From: Paenibacillus dendritiformis
GTDB taxonomy: Bacteria; Bacillota; Bacilli; Paenibacillales; Paenibacillaceae
Assembly: GCF_945605565.1 (NCBI RefSeq)
Contig: NZ_OX216966.1
Span: 2,906,001 to 2,970,000, forward strand
Reading direction: 5' to 3'
Length of the DNA: 64,000 bases
Positions 25,763-35,519 of this stretch are shown in pieces. Numbering within the stretch: the stretch's first letter is position 1; each line of letters begins with the position of its first letter. The notes under the pieces are model-generated. The model saw nothing but the letters and a program-made list of their open reading frames with translations. It was not told the origin of the DNA and ran no database searches. The position numbers and the translations under genes were made by a program.

Positions 25763-26049
25763 TTTTTTACGAGTTCTCGCAGGATTTCGATCTCAAGTTC
25801 TTTTTCACCCAGGAGCTTTTTTGCCTGTTCGAACTTGGCCTCCACCTCTTGAAGTCGACGGAGTTCTTGCAGATGCTCGTCTGCTGCAGGTATCTCCTCT
25901 TGACTAATTTCGTCACGGTGGTCTCTAACCCAAACACGTATAGTCTCCGGATGTACACCGTACATTCGGGCGAGAGTTCCCACCTTAATGCCGGCCAGTG
26001 CTTCCTTTACGATTTCCAAGCGTATTTCTTTGCTAAAGTGCTTTCCCAT
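25729..26049 (-). CDS. IS3-family transposase OrfA
   Basis: A 106-residue DNA-binding subunit. It has an HTH at the N-terminus (MGKHFSKEIRLEIVKEALAG, then GTLARMYGVHPETIRVWV) and a leucine-zipper-like coiled coil (residues about 60-100) ending LVKKKNPAYLKDLK. Ribosomes that slip at the A AAA AAG site near its end make the OrfAB fusion transposase, while unshifted OrfA usually acts as a repressor. Confidence 0.9.
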   Translation of the reverse strand: MGKHFSKEIRLEIVKEALAGIKVGTLARMYGVHPETIRVWVRDHRDEISQEEIPAADEHLQELRRLQEVEAKFEQAKKLLGEKELEIEILRELVKKKNPAYLKDLK

Positions 26050-26100
26050 ACTTATTACCCCCTCTGATAACAGCTTATAATATTGGGGCCAAGAGCTCCA

Positions 26101-26640
26101 GTTTAATTAGGGGGCCTAGGAGAAAGTGCAGGAATCTACGCCTTTTGAGCCCTAAATGTGTGGTTGAGCGGGAAAAAGATGCAGTTTTGCAGGAATCGTT
26201 CGCCGTGCTTCTGCGGTGTCTTGAAAAGATGTAATTTTGCAGGATTTCGGCCATCGCCGCCGCTTCTTTTCGCCTGACTGCTCCGGAGACGTATATTCCT
26301 TACCTGTACTGGAGACGTTCCGAAGATACATATTCCGTCCCTGTACCCGGCACACTCGGGAGACAGACATCCCGCACTTGTACTGGAGCGTTCCGAAGAC
26401 ACATATTCCGTCCCTGTACCCGACACACGCCGGGGACAGACATTCCCGAACTGTCCCGGACATGACCCAAGCATGCTACAGACATTCTCAAGACATGCTC
26501 AAGACACCGGACCGAGAAGGCCAGCGTCCGAAAGGGAGCATATTCTACCGAAACGGGAACAGATACGGCAGGAGGAACGGAGACAGGGGTTACGGGAACA
26601 GACACGGAAGCAGGAGCGGAGACATGTATGGGAACAAATA
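26101..26640. repeat. Non-coding region with two kinds of repeat
   Basis: Three spaced copies of the TGCAGTTTTGCAGGAAT-type motif lie near 26123, 26180 and 26228. A direct duplication of about 74 bases runs from 26307-26380 to 26381-26453, starting TACTGGAG and containing GTTCCGAAGA and ATTCCGTCCCTGTACCCG. From about 26556 to 26640 a short GGAACAGAYACGG-like motif recurs. Open frames on both strands merely read through the repeats. Confidence 0.6.
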
Positions 26641-26687
26641 AGACGCCTGGAACGAAGGAACCTATCGGTTCCGTTGTCCAGGCGTCT
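26641..26687 (-). terminator. rqcH terminator
   Basis: AGACGCCTGG (26641-26650) pairs with CCAGGCGTCT (26678-26687), with inner arms GGAACC/GGTTCC. On the minus strand it is followed by TTATTTGTT. Confidence 0.8.
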
Positions 26688-26703
26688 TGCTGCGCTTGCT
26701 TGC

Positions 26704-28530
26704 TCAACCGTTAGTCTTGACGGTGACCGGAAGCAGTCCGACCCGGTCGGCGTCCGGCGTAATGAAGAGCGTCTTCTGCCGCTCGTAGATGACGAATCCC
26801 GGCTTCGCCCCGTTCGGCTTGCGGACATGGCGGATGAGCGTATAATCGACGGGGACGAGGCTGGAATGCTTGCCTTGGCTGAAATAGGCCGCCAACTGGG
26901 CCGCTTCCTCCAAGGTGGCGTCCCCGAATTGGTCGCTCCGGATGACGACATGGGATCCGGGAATGTCTTTCGTGTGGAGCCATGTGTCGTTCGGCTGGGC
27001 CAGCCGGTTGGTGACATACTCATTTTGCAAATTGTTCTTGCCGACGTAGATCGGAATGCCCTCGGAGGAGGTGTAGCAGTATATCGTCGGCCGCCCGTCC
27101 TTTTTCTTGCGCTTGCCCTTCCGTTCCCGATCGCGCAAATAGCCTTCCTGGACAAGCTCCTCCCGAATCTCCTGCGCATCCTGCAGATTGGCTCCCGCAA
27201 GCTGATGCAGCAGCATGTCGAAGTAGCGGTTCTCTTCCTCGGCCGCGCGCATCTGCTCCTGCACGACGGCGATGCTATTCTTCGCCTTGTTGTACTTCTT
27301 GAAATAGCGCTGTGCATTGTCGGATGGCGAGAGCAGCGGGTCGAGCGGGATCGTGATCATGCCTCCATCCTCATCATAGTAATTCGGAAGCTCGACCGAG
27401 GCGTCTCCCTTGCGAAGCATATGGAGCGAGGCGAACAGCAGCTCGCCCATCACCCGGTAGCGATCCGCATCCTTCGCTTCCTCCAACGTTGCCTGCAGCT
27501 TCTCCAGCTTTTTTGTGTTTTTGTCATGCTCCTGCTGGAGGAAGCGGGACAAGTCGCCCACGCGCTGCTTAATCATGTCCCGTTCGGCCTTATCGCCGTA
27601 GAAGGCCTCCATGCAGGCGCTCATCGTCGGATAGGCGGTCCGGGTCCCCTTGATATGCGTAAGCGGCAGCGCCGAGAAGTACGACTTGCCGGCTTCATCC
27701 TCTACGAGCGTGGGCTCGTAACGATGGCCTCGCACCTCTTCCATCATGCGGGAGAAGATTTCCCACAGTGCCTTCCCGTCGAGAAGCCTGTCCGCAGCCG
27801 CTTCCGCCTTGCCTGCACCGGCGCGGTAGACCATCTCCTCCGCGAGCCGGGGGCTGACCCCGGAGAAGCGGTTAACGAGCCACTTGGCCGCCTGCTTGGC
27901 CAGGAGACCCCGGCTCGCCCCGGCTTCGCCCAATGGCGCGGGGGCTTGATCCGCGGCGTGCTCTGCCTCGGCTTCCTCCCACCATCCCAGGAACTGCTCC
28001 GAGTCTGTGCCAAGCGGATCGGCCTTATGCTGCTCCGGGGGAGCCGTATAAGCGAAGCCCGGCATGACGATGCGGTAGCTGCTGATGGACGGGGTCACAT
28101 GGTGGATGCCGTCCACGATGGCGCCGGTCGCCGCATCAAGCAAAATAATATTGCTGTGGCGTCCCGTCAGCTCCACGACGATCGTTTTGATCGCCTCATC
28201 CCCCAGCTCGTCCCGTTGGCGGACGCGGAAGTGCAGTATTCGCTCGCTCCCGATCTGCTCCACCCGCTCGATAATGCCGCTCTCGCAATATTTGCGCATC
28301 AGCATGCAGAACATGGGCGGCTCCGGCGGATTGGTGAAGCTTTCTTCAGTAAAATGCACCCGCGGGTAAGTTGGGTTGGCGGACAGCAGCAGCTTGCGAT
28401 TCCGTCCCGCTGCCCGGATATGAAGCACGATGTCATGCTCGGTCGGCTGATAAATTTTATGAATGCGCGCGCCGATGGTCTGCTGCAATTCATGCGCAAG
28501 GGCGCGGGTAACGATTCCATCCAATGCCAT
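26704..28530 (-). CDS. rqcH: Rqc2 homolog RqcH (NFACT family, fibronectin-binding-like)
   Basis: Ribosome-associated quality-control factor that binds stalled 50S-nascent chain complexes and directs C-terminal alanine tailing. The 608-residue product has the NFACT-N domain starting MALDGIVTRALAHELQQTIGA and an ANPTYPRVHFTEE segment. A central coiled coil runs from about residue 290 to 430, followed by the NFACT-R domain with IYVGKNNLQNEYVTNRLA, DTWLHTKDIPGSHVVI and KHSSLVPVDYTL. It corresponds to B. subtilis yloA and stands divergent from yloB, as expected for that neighbourhood. The start at 28530 has a weak upstream site. Confidence 0.95.
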   Translation of the reverse strand: MALDGIVTRALAHELQQTIGARIHKIYQPTEHDIVLHIRAAGRNRKLLLSANPTYPRVHFTEESFTNPPEPPMFCMLMRKYCESGIIERVEQIGSERILHFRVRQRDELGDEAIKTIVVELTGRHSNIILLDAATGAIVDGIHHVTPSISSYRIVMPGFAYTAPPEQHKADPLGTDSEQFLGWWEEAEAEHAADQAPAPLGEAGASRGLLAKQAAKWLVNRFSGVSPRLAEEMVYRAGAGKAEAAADRLLDGKALWEIFSRMMEEVRGHRYEPTLVEDEAGKSYFSALPLTHIKGTRTAYPTMSACMEAFYGDKAERDMIKQRVGDLSRFLQQEHDKNTKKLEKLQATLEEAKDADRYRVMGELLFASLHMLRKGDASVELPNYYDEDGGMITIPLDPLLSPSDNAQRYFKKYNKAKNSIAVVQEQMRAAEEENRYFDMLLHQLAGANLQDAQEIREELVQEGYLRDRERKGKRKKKDGRPTIYCYTSSEGIPIYVGKNNLQNEYVTNRLAQPNDTWLHTKDIPGSHVVIRSDQFGDATLEEAAQLAAYFSQGKHSSLVPVDYTLIRHVRKPNGAKPGFVIYERQKTLFITPDADRVGLLPVTVKTNG

Positions 28531-28750
28531 ATTGATTGCTCCTATCTTGCGGGGCCGGGGTCGGCTTCCCGCTCATTTGCCTTATCTCCCTATGATGCCA
28601 TATTTTTGGACAAAACTTAAGAGTTCCGTGTTCATATTGGGATATTTTCCGACTCGTCCGAATAAATTTACCCTGAAGACCGTTTCTTTGGACGAGTTGG
28701 ATTGTCCCGCCAAAGAGGGCCATCATACGGGAGGAAAGGGGAACGTACCA

Positions 28751-31561
28751 ATGGATCAATTAAAGTGGCACCAGTCAACGACCGAAGACTTGCTGAAAAC
28801 GTTGGGGGTCCACGCCGATCAAGGGTTGACTGAGGAAGAAGCGGCGGCGCGAAGGGAACGATACGGAGCCAACGAGCTGTCGGCAGGGCGGCGCGTTTCG
28901 CCGATAACGTTATTTTTGAATCAATTCAAAGATTTCATGGTGCTCATTTTGGCGGGGGCGACTCTCGTCTCGGGCATGCTCGGCGAATATTTGGATTCGA
29001 TTACGATTATCGCGATTATTTTGCTGAACGGCGTGCTTGGATTCATTCAGGAGTTCCGGGCCGAGCGCTCCTTGTCCGCCTTGAAGCAGCTGTCCGCGCC
29101 GACGGCCAAAGTGATGCGCTCCGGTACCGTAACCCACATTCCCGCCAAGCAGCTCGTTCCCGGCGATATCGTTCTGCTGGAGAGCGGCGATCGCGTTCCG
29201 GCGGATATTCGCTGGGTGGAGACCAATAGCTGCTATGTCGAGGAATCGACTCTGACGGGCGAGTCGGTTCCGGTCAGCAAGCATCATCAACGGATTTCGG
29301 AAGCGGAGCTGCCCCTCGGAGACCAGAAAAATATCGGCTTCATGGGAACGATGGTGACGCGGGGGACCGGGAAGGGCGTCGTCATTCGCACGGGAATGGA
29401 TACCGAGATGGGCAACATCGCTCATCTGATTGAAAATACAGAAACGATGGATACGCCGCTGCAGCATCGCCTGGAACAGCTGGGGAAGATGCTCATCATC
29501 GTGGCGCTCGTCCTCACCGTCATGGTCGTCGTCGCGGGCATCATGCACGGCCAGGACGCCCTCGCCATGTTCCTGGCCGGAGTCAGCCTGGCGGTCGCCG
29601 CCATACCGGAAGGGCTGCCGGCCATCGTGACGATTGCGCTGTCGCTTGGAGTCCAGCGCATGATCAAGCGCAAAGCGATCGTGCGCAAGCTGCCTTCGGT
29701 GGAGACGCTGGGCTGCGCCTCCGTCATTTGCTCCGACAAGACAGGAACGCTGACCCAGAATAAAATGACGGTGACCCGGATGTGGCTTGGCGGACGCCTG
29801 CTGGAGGTGAGCGGAGAAGGCTTCGAGCCGAACGGCCAGGTGTGCGAGAAGGGGAAGCCGATCGAGCTCAAGCATGATCAGGAGCTGCGCCGCTTCCTGC
29901 AGATTAGCGCGCTCTGTAATAATGCGAGCCTGACGGAAACCTATCCGGAGGAGCTGCGTGCGGCAAAAAAGGAACGCAAGGGAGACAAAGCGGCCGAGCC
30001 GGAAGACCTCAAGGCCGTCTGGAACGTTGCAGGCGATCCGACGGAAGGCGCGCTGCTCGTCCTCGCGGCCAAGTTGGGCATGACGCCGAGGGCGCTGCAA
30101 GGCATGTATGAACGGACGCAGGAGTACCCGTTCGATTCCGAGCGCAAGCGGATGTCGGTCGTCGTCACGCATCAGGGAGGACGCCATGTTTTGACCAAGG
30201 GCGCGCCGGATGTGCTGCTGGATCGCTGCAAATATATGCTGTGGGACGGCAAGGTGGTTCCGTTCACCGGCACGCTGAAGCAGAAGGTGCTGGCGGAGAA
30301 CGAGGGGATGGCGAAGCAGGCTTTGCGCGTACTCGGCCTGGCGTACCGCGAGCTGAAGCCGCATGAGACGATTCATGATGAAGCGGAAGCCGAGTCGCAG
30401 CTCGTGTTCGTCGGGCTGGCCGGCATGATCGATCCGCCGCGCCGCGAAGTCCGCGAAGCGATCAGCCTGTGCCGCCGCGCCGGCATCAAGACCGTGATGA
30501 TTACCGGAGATCATCAGACGACGGCGGAAGCGATCGCGAATCAGCTTGGCATCATCCCCCGGGGCGGCATGAGCGTGAACGGGGCCCAACTGGCCGGGAT
30601 GGATGACGAAGCACTGGACAAAGTCGTCGACAACGTCTATGTCTATGCCCGCGTGTCGCCGGAGCATAAGCTGCGCATCGTCAAATCATTGCAGCGTCAA
30701 GGACATGTCGTCGCGATGACCGGCGATGGAGTGAACGACGCGCCAGCGATCAAAGCCGCGGATATCGGCATCGCGATGGGCATTGCCGGCACGGATGTGT
30801 CCAAGGAAGCTTCTTCGCTTATTCTGAGCGATGACAACTTCGCCACGATCGTCGCCGCCATCGAAGAAGGACGCGGGATCTATGAGAACATCCGCAAGTT
30901 CATCCGCTATTTGCTCGCTTCCAATGTAGGCGAGATTCTGGTCATGTTCCTGGCGATGATGATGGGGCTGCCGCTGCCGCTCGTGCCGATTCAGATTCTG
31001 TGGGTCAATCTTGTAACCGACGGATTGCCGGCGATGGCGCTCGGCGTCGATCAGCCGGAGAAGGATCTGATGGAGCATCGGCCGCGTTCCGCCAAGGAGA
31101 ACATCTTCGCCCGACGTCTCGGCTGGAAAATCATCAGCCGCGGCATTCTTATCGGCGTCTGTACGCTGATCGCGTTCTGGCTGACGCTGTCGGTTGATCC
31201 CGGCAGCGCCGAGCAACTGACGAAGGCGCAGACGGTCGCCTTCTCCACCTTGGTGCTCGCCCAGCTCATCCACGTCTTCGATTGCCGGAGCTCGCGTTCG
31301 ATTTTCCATCGCAATCTTTTCCAAAATAAGTATCTGGTGCTCGCGGTGATTTCTTCCTTGATTCTGCTGCTTGGGGTGCTGTATATCGAACCGCTTCAGC
31401 CGATATTCAAGACGGTTCCGCTCGGCTTCCGGGATTGGGCGATTACGTTCGTCATGGCCGGGATACCGACCTTCCTGCTCGGCATCGGCTCGGTGATGAG
31501 CGGCCAGAAGAAGAAGCCTTCCGGCGGCAGACCCGCTTATCCGAAGCGGCATGCGGCTTAA
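28751..31561 (+). CDS. yloB: SERCA-type calcium-translocating P-type ATPase
   Basis: Membrane pump that exports Ca2+ with ATP. The 936-residue product is full length. Landmarks are the N-terminal cation-ATPase domain, TLTGESVPVSKH near residue 180, the phosphorylation site SDKTGTLTQNK near 326, KGAPDVLLDR near 482, TGDGVNDAPAIKAADIGIAMG near 660, and about ten membrane segments. The ion-binding segments AAIPEGLPAIVT and ILWVNLVTDGLPAMALG are typical of SERCA/PMR1. I start at ATG 28751 behind AAAGGGG; the frame is open much further back, into rqcH, but those codons are antisense to it. It is orthologous to B. subtilis yloB. Confidence 0.95.
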   Translation: MDQLKWHQSTTEDLLKTLGVHADQGLTEEEAAARRERYGANELSAGRRVSPITLFLNQFKDFMVLILAGATLVSGMLGEYLDSITIIAIILLNGVLGFIQEFRAERSLSALKQLSAPTAKVMRSGTVTHIPAKQLVPGDIVLLESGDRVPADIRWVETNSCYVEESTLTGESVPVSKHHQRISEAELPLGDQKNIGFMGTMVTRGTGKGVVIRTGMDTEMGNIAHLIENTETMDTPLQHRLEQLGKMLIIVALVLTVMVVVAGIMHGQDALAMFLAGVSLAVAAIPEGLPAIVTIALSLGVQRMIKRKAIVRKLPSVETLGCASVICSDKTGTLTQNKMTVTRMWLGGRLLEVSGEGFEPNGQVCEKGKPIELKHDQELRRFLQISALCNNASLTETYPEELRAAKKERKGDKAAEPEDLKAVWNVAGDPTEGALLVLAAKLGMTPRALQGMYERTQEYPFDSERKRMSVVVTHQGGRHVLTKGAPDVLLDRCKYMLWDGKVVPFTGTLKQKVLAENEGMAKQALRVLGLAYRELKPHETIHDEAEAESQLVFVGLAGMIDPPRREVREAISLCRRAGIKTVMITGDHQTTAEAIANQLGIIPRGGMSVNGAQLAGMDDEALDKVVDNVYVYARVSPEHKLRIVKSLQRQGHVVAMTGDGVNDAPAIKAADIGIAMGIAGTDVSKEASSLILSDDNFATIVAAIEEGRGIYENIRKFIRYLLASNVGEILVMFLAMMMGLPLPLVPIQILWVNLVTDGLPAMALGVDQPEKDLMEHRPRSAKENIFARRLGWKIISRGILIGVCTLIAFWLTLSVDPGSAEQLTKAQTVAFSTLVLAQLIHVFDCRSSRSIFHRNLFQNKYLVLAVISSLILLLGVLYIEPLQPIFKTVPLGFRDWAITFVMAGIPTFLLGIGSVMSGQKKKPSGGRPAYPKRHAA

Positions 31562-31680
31562 GCATAGTATTTTTATTCATTTTGCGGTATGATGGGAGGA
31601 AATTGACCGGAGGACGCTGCGGCGGCTACCGTGCCGGCATCTGTCCGGCGGCATAAGCTGTGAACTACACCGATGCACTG

Positions 31681-31710
31681 AAGACGCTCCCGTCGGAGCG
31701 TCTTTTATTT
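31681..31710 (+). terminator. Terminator between yloB and yitJ
   Basis: AAGACGCTCC and GGAGCGTCTT arms with a CGTC loop, then TTATTT. A second possible promoter (TTTCAA, 17 bases, TAAAAT ending near 31736) follows. The hairpin could end yloB or be the terminator of a regulatory leader, but no SAM riboswitch or T-box signature was found here. Confidence 0.75.
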
Positions 31711-31785
31711 CAAGAAGCGCCGTTTCTTGATAAAATGGGGTAGATGACGCAGATATAGACAAATTGGGAGAAGGGTGGAGACGGG

Positions 31786-33687
31786 ATGAAGGACTTGCGT
31801 CAAGTGCTGCAAGGGGAAATTATTGTCGGTGACGGGGCCATGGGCACCTATTTATATCAATTGGGTTACCCGGTAGGGATCTCCTATGAATCGCTCAATA
31901 TCAGCGAGCCGGAACGGATCCGGGACATACACCGCGAATACGTGAGCGCAGGCGCCCGGCTCCTGGAGACGAATACATTTACGGCGAACCGCGAGAAGCT
32001 GTCGAAGCATGGGATGGAGAAGCAGGTGAAGGCGATTAACCGCGCCGCGGCCCGGCTGGCGCGCGAGGCGGCGGGAGGCCAAGCCTATGTAGTAGGGGCG
32101 TTGGGCTCGATCCGTGCCGGCAAGCGGGAAAATATCGAGACGGATCAGGTCAAACGCGACTATACCGAGCAGCTGTCGGCCTTGCTGGAAGAGGGCGTCG
32201 ACGGGATCATGTTCGAGACGTTCTATGATATGGAGGAAATGAAGCTGGCGGTTCAGATCGTGCGCGCCTTGGACGACCGGATTCCGATCATCTGCCAATT
32301 CGCGGTCGAGGAGTCGCATCGGACGAAGGACGGTCTTCGTCTGCTGGATGCGTTCCGCCTGCTTCGCGAGGAAGGCGCAGATGTCGTCGGCTTGAACTGC
32401 CGCATGGGGCCGAACGGCCTGATGCGGGCGATGGAAGATCTCACCGGCCGGCTGGCGCTGCCGATGTCGGCCTTCCCGAACGCCGGTCTGCCGGATTATG
32501 TGGACGGAAGGTACAACTTCGTGGCTACGGCCGACTATATGGCAGAGAGCGCCGTTCGCTTTGCCGAATTGGGCGCGCGCATTATCGGAGGCTGCTGCGG
32601 CACGACGCCGGAGCATATTCAGGCGATAGCGCAGGCGCTGGCGAACGCTCCGGCTCCGGCTCTCCCGACGCTGGCCGAGGAGGAGGCTCAGGTCCAGGCC
32701 GTTCCGCCCCTTGAGATCGGAGAGCGCGGCACGGCGCCGGCGTCCGGGCAGGGGAAGGCGGCAAGCGGGCCGTCGCTTGTCGATACGGTCCGTCAACGCC
32801 ACACCGTCATCGTGGAGCTGGATCCGCCGCGCGATCTGGATATCGCCAAATTCATGCTGGGCGCCCAGGCGCTGAAGGATGCGGGGGCCGACGCGCTGAC
32901 GCTGGCGGACAACTCGCTTGCGGTCACTCGAATGAGCAACATGGCGCTCGGGTATTTGGCGCTTGACAAGATCGGCATCCGGCCGCTCATCCATATCGCC
33001 TGCCGGGATCGCAACCTTATCGGTACGCAGTCCCATATGATGGGGCTGGATGCGCTCGGGATCGATCATGTGCTCGCGGTCACCGGGGATCCGGCCCGCT
33101 TCGGCGATCTGCCCGACTCCAGCTCGGTCTATGATCTGACCTCATTCGAAATTATCCGCATGATCAAGCAGCTGAATGCGGGGCTCGCCTTCTCGGGCAA
33201 GGCGCTCAAGCAGCGTGCGAATTTCGTCGTCGGGGCGGCGTTCAATCCGAACGTGAAGCATTTGAACAAGGCGATCGAACGCTTGGAGCGCAAAATCGAG
33301 GCCGGCGCGGACTATATCATGACGCAGCCGGTATATGATGCTTCCCTGATCGAACGGATTGCGGAAGGAACGAAGCATTTGAATGTGCCGGTCTTCCTCG
33401 GCATCATGCCGCTGGCAAGCGGGCGGAACGCGGAATATCTTCATAATGAAGTGCCGGGCATCCATCTCTCGGACGAGGTGCGGGAACGAATGAAGGGGCT
33501 CGAGGGCGAGAGCGGGCGCCGGGAGGGCGTCGCCATCGCCAAGGAGCTGCTGGATGTGGCGATGAAGCATTTCAACGGAATCTACTTCATGACCCCGTTC
33601 ATGTTCTACGAGATGACCGCCGAACTGACGGAGCATGTGTGGCAAAAAGCGGAACGCCTGACCGACCCCTTGTATCGGCATACGTAA
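31786..33687 (+). CDS. yitJ: Bifunctional homocysteine S-methyltransferase / methylenetetrahydrofolate reductase
   Basis: Two-domain enzyme of methionine and folate metabolism. The N-terminal half (about residues 1-285) has GDGAMGTYLYQLGYP at the start, GLNCRMGPNG near 203 and GGCCGTTPEHI near 266, the zinc-binding Cys motifs of homocysteine methyltransferase. The C-terminal half (about 330-630) is an MTHFR barrel with VIVELDPPRDLDI and GADYIMTQPVYD. A 45-residue Ala/Pro-rich linker joins them. The 633-residue length fits B. subtilis YitJ. The location between yloB and yloC is not the Bacillus arrangement. ATG 31786 has GAAGGGTGG upstream. Confidence 0.93.
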   Translation: MKDLRQVLQGEIIVGDGAMGTYLYQLGYPVGISYESLNISEPERIRDIHREYVSAGARLLETNTFTANREKLSKHGMEKQVKAINRAAARLAREAAGGQAYVVGALGSIRAGKRENIETDQVKRDYTEQLSALLEEGVDGIMFETFYDMEEMKLAVQIVRALDDRIPIICQFAVEESHRTKDGLRLLDAFRLLREEGADVVGLNCRMGPNGLMRAMEDLTGRLALPMSAFPNAGLPDYVDGRYNFVATADYMAESAVRFAELGARIIGGCCGTTPEHIQAIAQALANAPAPALPTLAEEEAQVQAVPPLEIGERGTAPASGQGKAASGPSLVDTVRQRHTVIVELDPPRDLDIAKFMLGAQALKDAGADALTLADNSLAVTRMSNMALGYLALDKIGIRPLIHIACRDRNLIGTQSHMMGLDALGIDHVLAVTGDPARFGDLPDSSSVYDLTSFEIIRMIKQLNAGLAFSGKALKQRANFVVGAAFNPNVKHLNKAIERLERKIEAGADYIMTQPVYDASLIERIAEGTKHLNVPVFLGIMPLASGRNAEYLHNEVPGIHLSDEVRERMKGLEGESGRREGVAIAKELLDVAMKHFNGIYFMTPFMFYEMTAELTEHVWQKAERLTDPLYRHT

Positions 33688-33719
33688 TGAATTAAAATAG
33701 GATAATGGATGTGGTACCC

Positions 33720-34604
33720 ATGGTATACAGCATGACCGGTTACGGCCAGTCCGTCCGAAGCGTCGGCGGCTACAAGATTACGATTGAAGCGAAGTCCGTT
33801 AACCATCGTTATTGCGAGATCATGCTGCGCATGCCGCGTGAATGGACAAGTTGCGAGGAGCCTTTGCGCCGTCTCGTTCAGCAATCCATCAAGCGCGGGC
33901 GGGTAGACGTGTTTATTAACAGAGAGCGTGAAGGGGAAGCGAAGACGGCGGTAGCCATCAATGAGCAGACCGTGAAGGCCTATATGGAGGCCGGCCGGCT
34001 GCTTCGCGACCAATACGGCGTCTCCGGGGAGATGACCGTCAATGACTGGCTTCGCTTGCCTGATGTATTTACCATCCAGGAGGAGCAACCGCTGTCCGAG
34101 GAAGAGCTGCTTCGCGAGCTTGAATCCGGCCTGGCGGAGGCGATGGATGGTTTATGTCAGATGCGGGTCATGGAAGGCAACCACCTCGCCCAGGATATGA
34201 AGGAACGACTGAACCGCCTGGAGTCGCTGCATGCGGACATTTCCGCACGGGCTCCGCTCGTCGTTGCCGAGTATCGCGCCAAGCTGCAACAGCGGATAGA
34301 GCAACTGCTGGATGCTGAGTCTTCCTTGGACGAATATAAGTTCGGCATGGAGGTAGCTCTGTTTGCAGATCGCTCCAACATCGATGAAGAATTGACGCGG
34401 CTACAGAGTCATTTCAACCAGTTCAGACAGCTGCTGGACAGCACGGAACCGATCGGCAGGAAGCTCGATTTTCTCATCCAGGAGATGAACCGGGAAGTGA
34501 ACACCATCGGTTCCAAGGCGAACCATCTGGAGATTATCAACCATGTCGTAGACATGAAGGCAGAGTTGGAAAAGATTCGCGAACAAGCCGCGAACATGGA
34601 ATAA
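33720..34604 (+). CDS. yloC: YicC/YloC family endoribonuclease
   Basis: A 294-residue protein with the family start [11 protein letters not shown]. It has [19 protein letters not shown] near residue 25 and a C-terminal half containing [20 protein letters not shown], the DUF1732 signature. E. coli YicC has been described as a ribonuclease acting with PNPase, and the Bacillus protein's role is less clear. ATG 33720 is preferred because the earlier ATG at 33705 is too close to AGGATA. It begins the conserved yloC-remA-gmk-rpoZ-coaBC-priA block. Confidence 0.92.
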   Translation: MVYSMTGYGQSVRSVGGYKITIEAKSVNHRYCEIMLRMPREWTSCEEPLRRLVQQSIKRGRVDVFINREREGEAKTAVAINEQTVKAYMEAGRLLRDQYGVSGEMTVNDWLRLPDVFTIQEEQPLSEEELLRELESGLAEAMDGLCQMRVMEGNHLAQDMKERLNRLESLHADISARAPLVVAEYRAKLQQRIEQLLDAESSLDEYKFGMEVALFADRSNIDEELTRLQSHFNQFRQLLDSTEPIGRKLDFLIQEMNREVNTIGSKANHLEIINHVVDMKAELEKIREQAANME

Positions 34605-34639
34605 ATATGGAGCGTTCGAAAGTAGAGGGAGGACCTGTA

Positions 34640-34900
34640 ATGGCCATTAAACTGATTAACATCGGTTTTGGTAACATCGTATCTGCCAACCGTATCATCT
34701 CAATCGTGAGCCCGGAATCGGCTCCAATTAAGCGAATCATCCAGGAAGCGCGCGATCGTCACATGCTGATTGACGCGACTTACGGCCGGCGCACCCGCGC
34801 GGTCATCATTACGGACAGCGACCATGTCATTTTGTCCGCGGTCCAGCCGGAGACGGTAGCGCATCGCTTATCAACGAAGGATGACGACAACGACGAATAA
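34640..34900 (+). CDS. remA: Extracellular matrix regulator RemA
   Basis: An 86-residue DNA-binding regulator that oligomerises and activates matrix and osmoprotection genes in B. subtilis. It starts [20 protein letters not shown] and contains [30 protein letters not shown]. The highly conserved length and sequence leave little doubt. ATG 34640 is behind GGGAGGACCTGTA. Its 3' end is 13 bases from the gmk start, indicating cotranscription. Confidence 0.96.
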   Translation: MAIKLINIGFGNIVSANRIISIVSPESAPIKRIIQEARDRHMLIDATYGRRTRAVIITDSDHVILSAVQPETVAHRLSTKDDDNDE

Positions 34901-34913
34901 AATGGAGATGAAC

Positions 34914-35492
34914 ATGAAGAAAGGTTTTTTGATTGTGCTATCCGGCCCTTCCGGCGTCGGCAAAGGCACGGTATGCAAATCTTTATTGAAGCGGCTGCCC
35001 GACCTGATCTATTCGGTGTCCGCCACAACGCGCCAGCCCCGCCTCGGGGAAGTCGACGGAGTGAACTACTTCTTCAAGTCGCGGGAAGAGTTTCTTGATA
35101 TGATCGACAACGACAAGCTGCTGGAGCATGCCGAATATGTGGGCAACTACTACGGCACCCCGCGTGACTTCGTTGAGCAGACGCTGAACGAAGGGCAGGA
35201 CATCATTCTGGAAATCGAAGTGCAGGGCGCGTTGAAGGTGAAGGAGAAGTTCCCGAACGGGATCTTCATCTTCCTGCTGCCTCCGTCGCTGGACGAGCTG
35301 GAGGATCGGATTCGCGGCCGCGGCACCGAGAACGATACGGTCATCGATCACCGCATGACGGCGGCGGTCGAGGAAATGGCCATGATGGCGAATTACGATT
35401 ATGCCGTCGTGAACGATGAGATCGACTTGGCGTGCAAACGTATAGAGAGCATTATTATAGCCGAACATTGTAAAATCAGGCCTAATCGGTAA
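34914..35492 (+). CDS. gmk: Guanylate kinase
   Basis: Cytosolic kinase that phosphorylates GMP to GDP. The 192-residue product has the P-loop [12 protein letters not shown] near residue 9. It also has the GMP-binding [17 protein letters not shown], the lid [15 protein letters not shown] and [12 protein letters not shown] start at ATG 34914 with GGAGATGAAC upstream; the frame is open to 34881, overlapping remA. A MITE lies between this gene and rpoZ, its usual partner. Confidence 0.96.
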   Translation: MKKGFLIVLSGPSGVGKGTVCKSLLKRLPDLIYSVSATTRQPRLGEVDGVNYFFKSREEFLDMIDNDKLLEHAEYVGNYYGTPRDFVEQTLNEGQDIILEIEVQGALKVKEKFPNGIFIFLLPPSLDELEDRIRGRGTENDTVIDHRMTAAVEEMAMMANYDYAVVNDEIDLACKRIESIIIAEHCKIRPNR

Positions 35493-35519
35493 GACGGCAG
35501 TCAGCGGGGCGCACTTTCC

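Larger units (their letters stand above)
24740..26100 (-). mobile_element. IS3-family insertion sequence
   Basis: Two overlapping transposase frames on the minus strand with a slippery site identify an IS3/IS150-type element of about 1.36 kb. The ends are tentative: TGGGGTCATGCCCACCAA at 24740 and, read inward from the other side, TGGAGCTCTTGGCCCCAA at 26100. These begin TGG and end CCAA but match at only 10 of 18 positions. No target duplication could be confirmed at those coordinates. Confidence 0.65.

Noticed and set aside
26136..26474. 112-codon minus-strand frame with Cys/Ser/Gly-rich product
   Set aside because: It simply translates the 74-bp duplicated block; no start signal and no partner gene.
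31562..31785. SAM riboswitch or T-box before yitJ
   Set aside because: Looked for the conserved S-box core and T-box bulge and found neither; only an ordinary terminator and a promoter-like site are visible.
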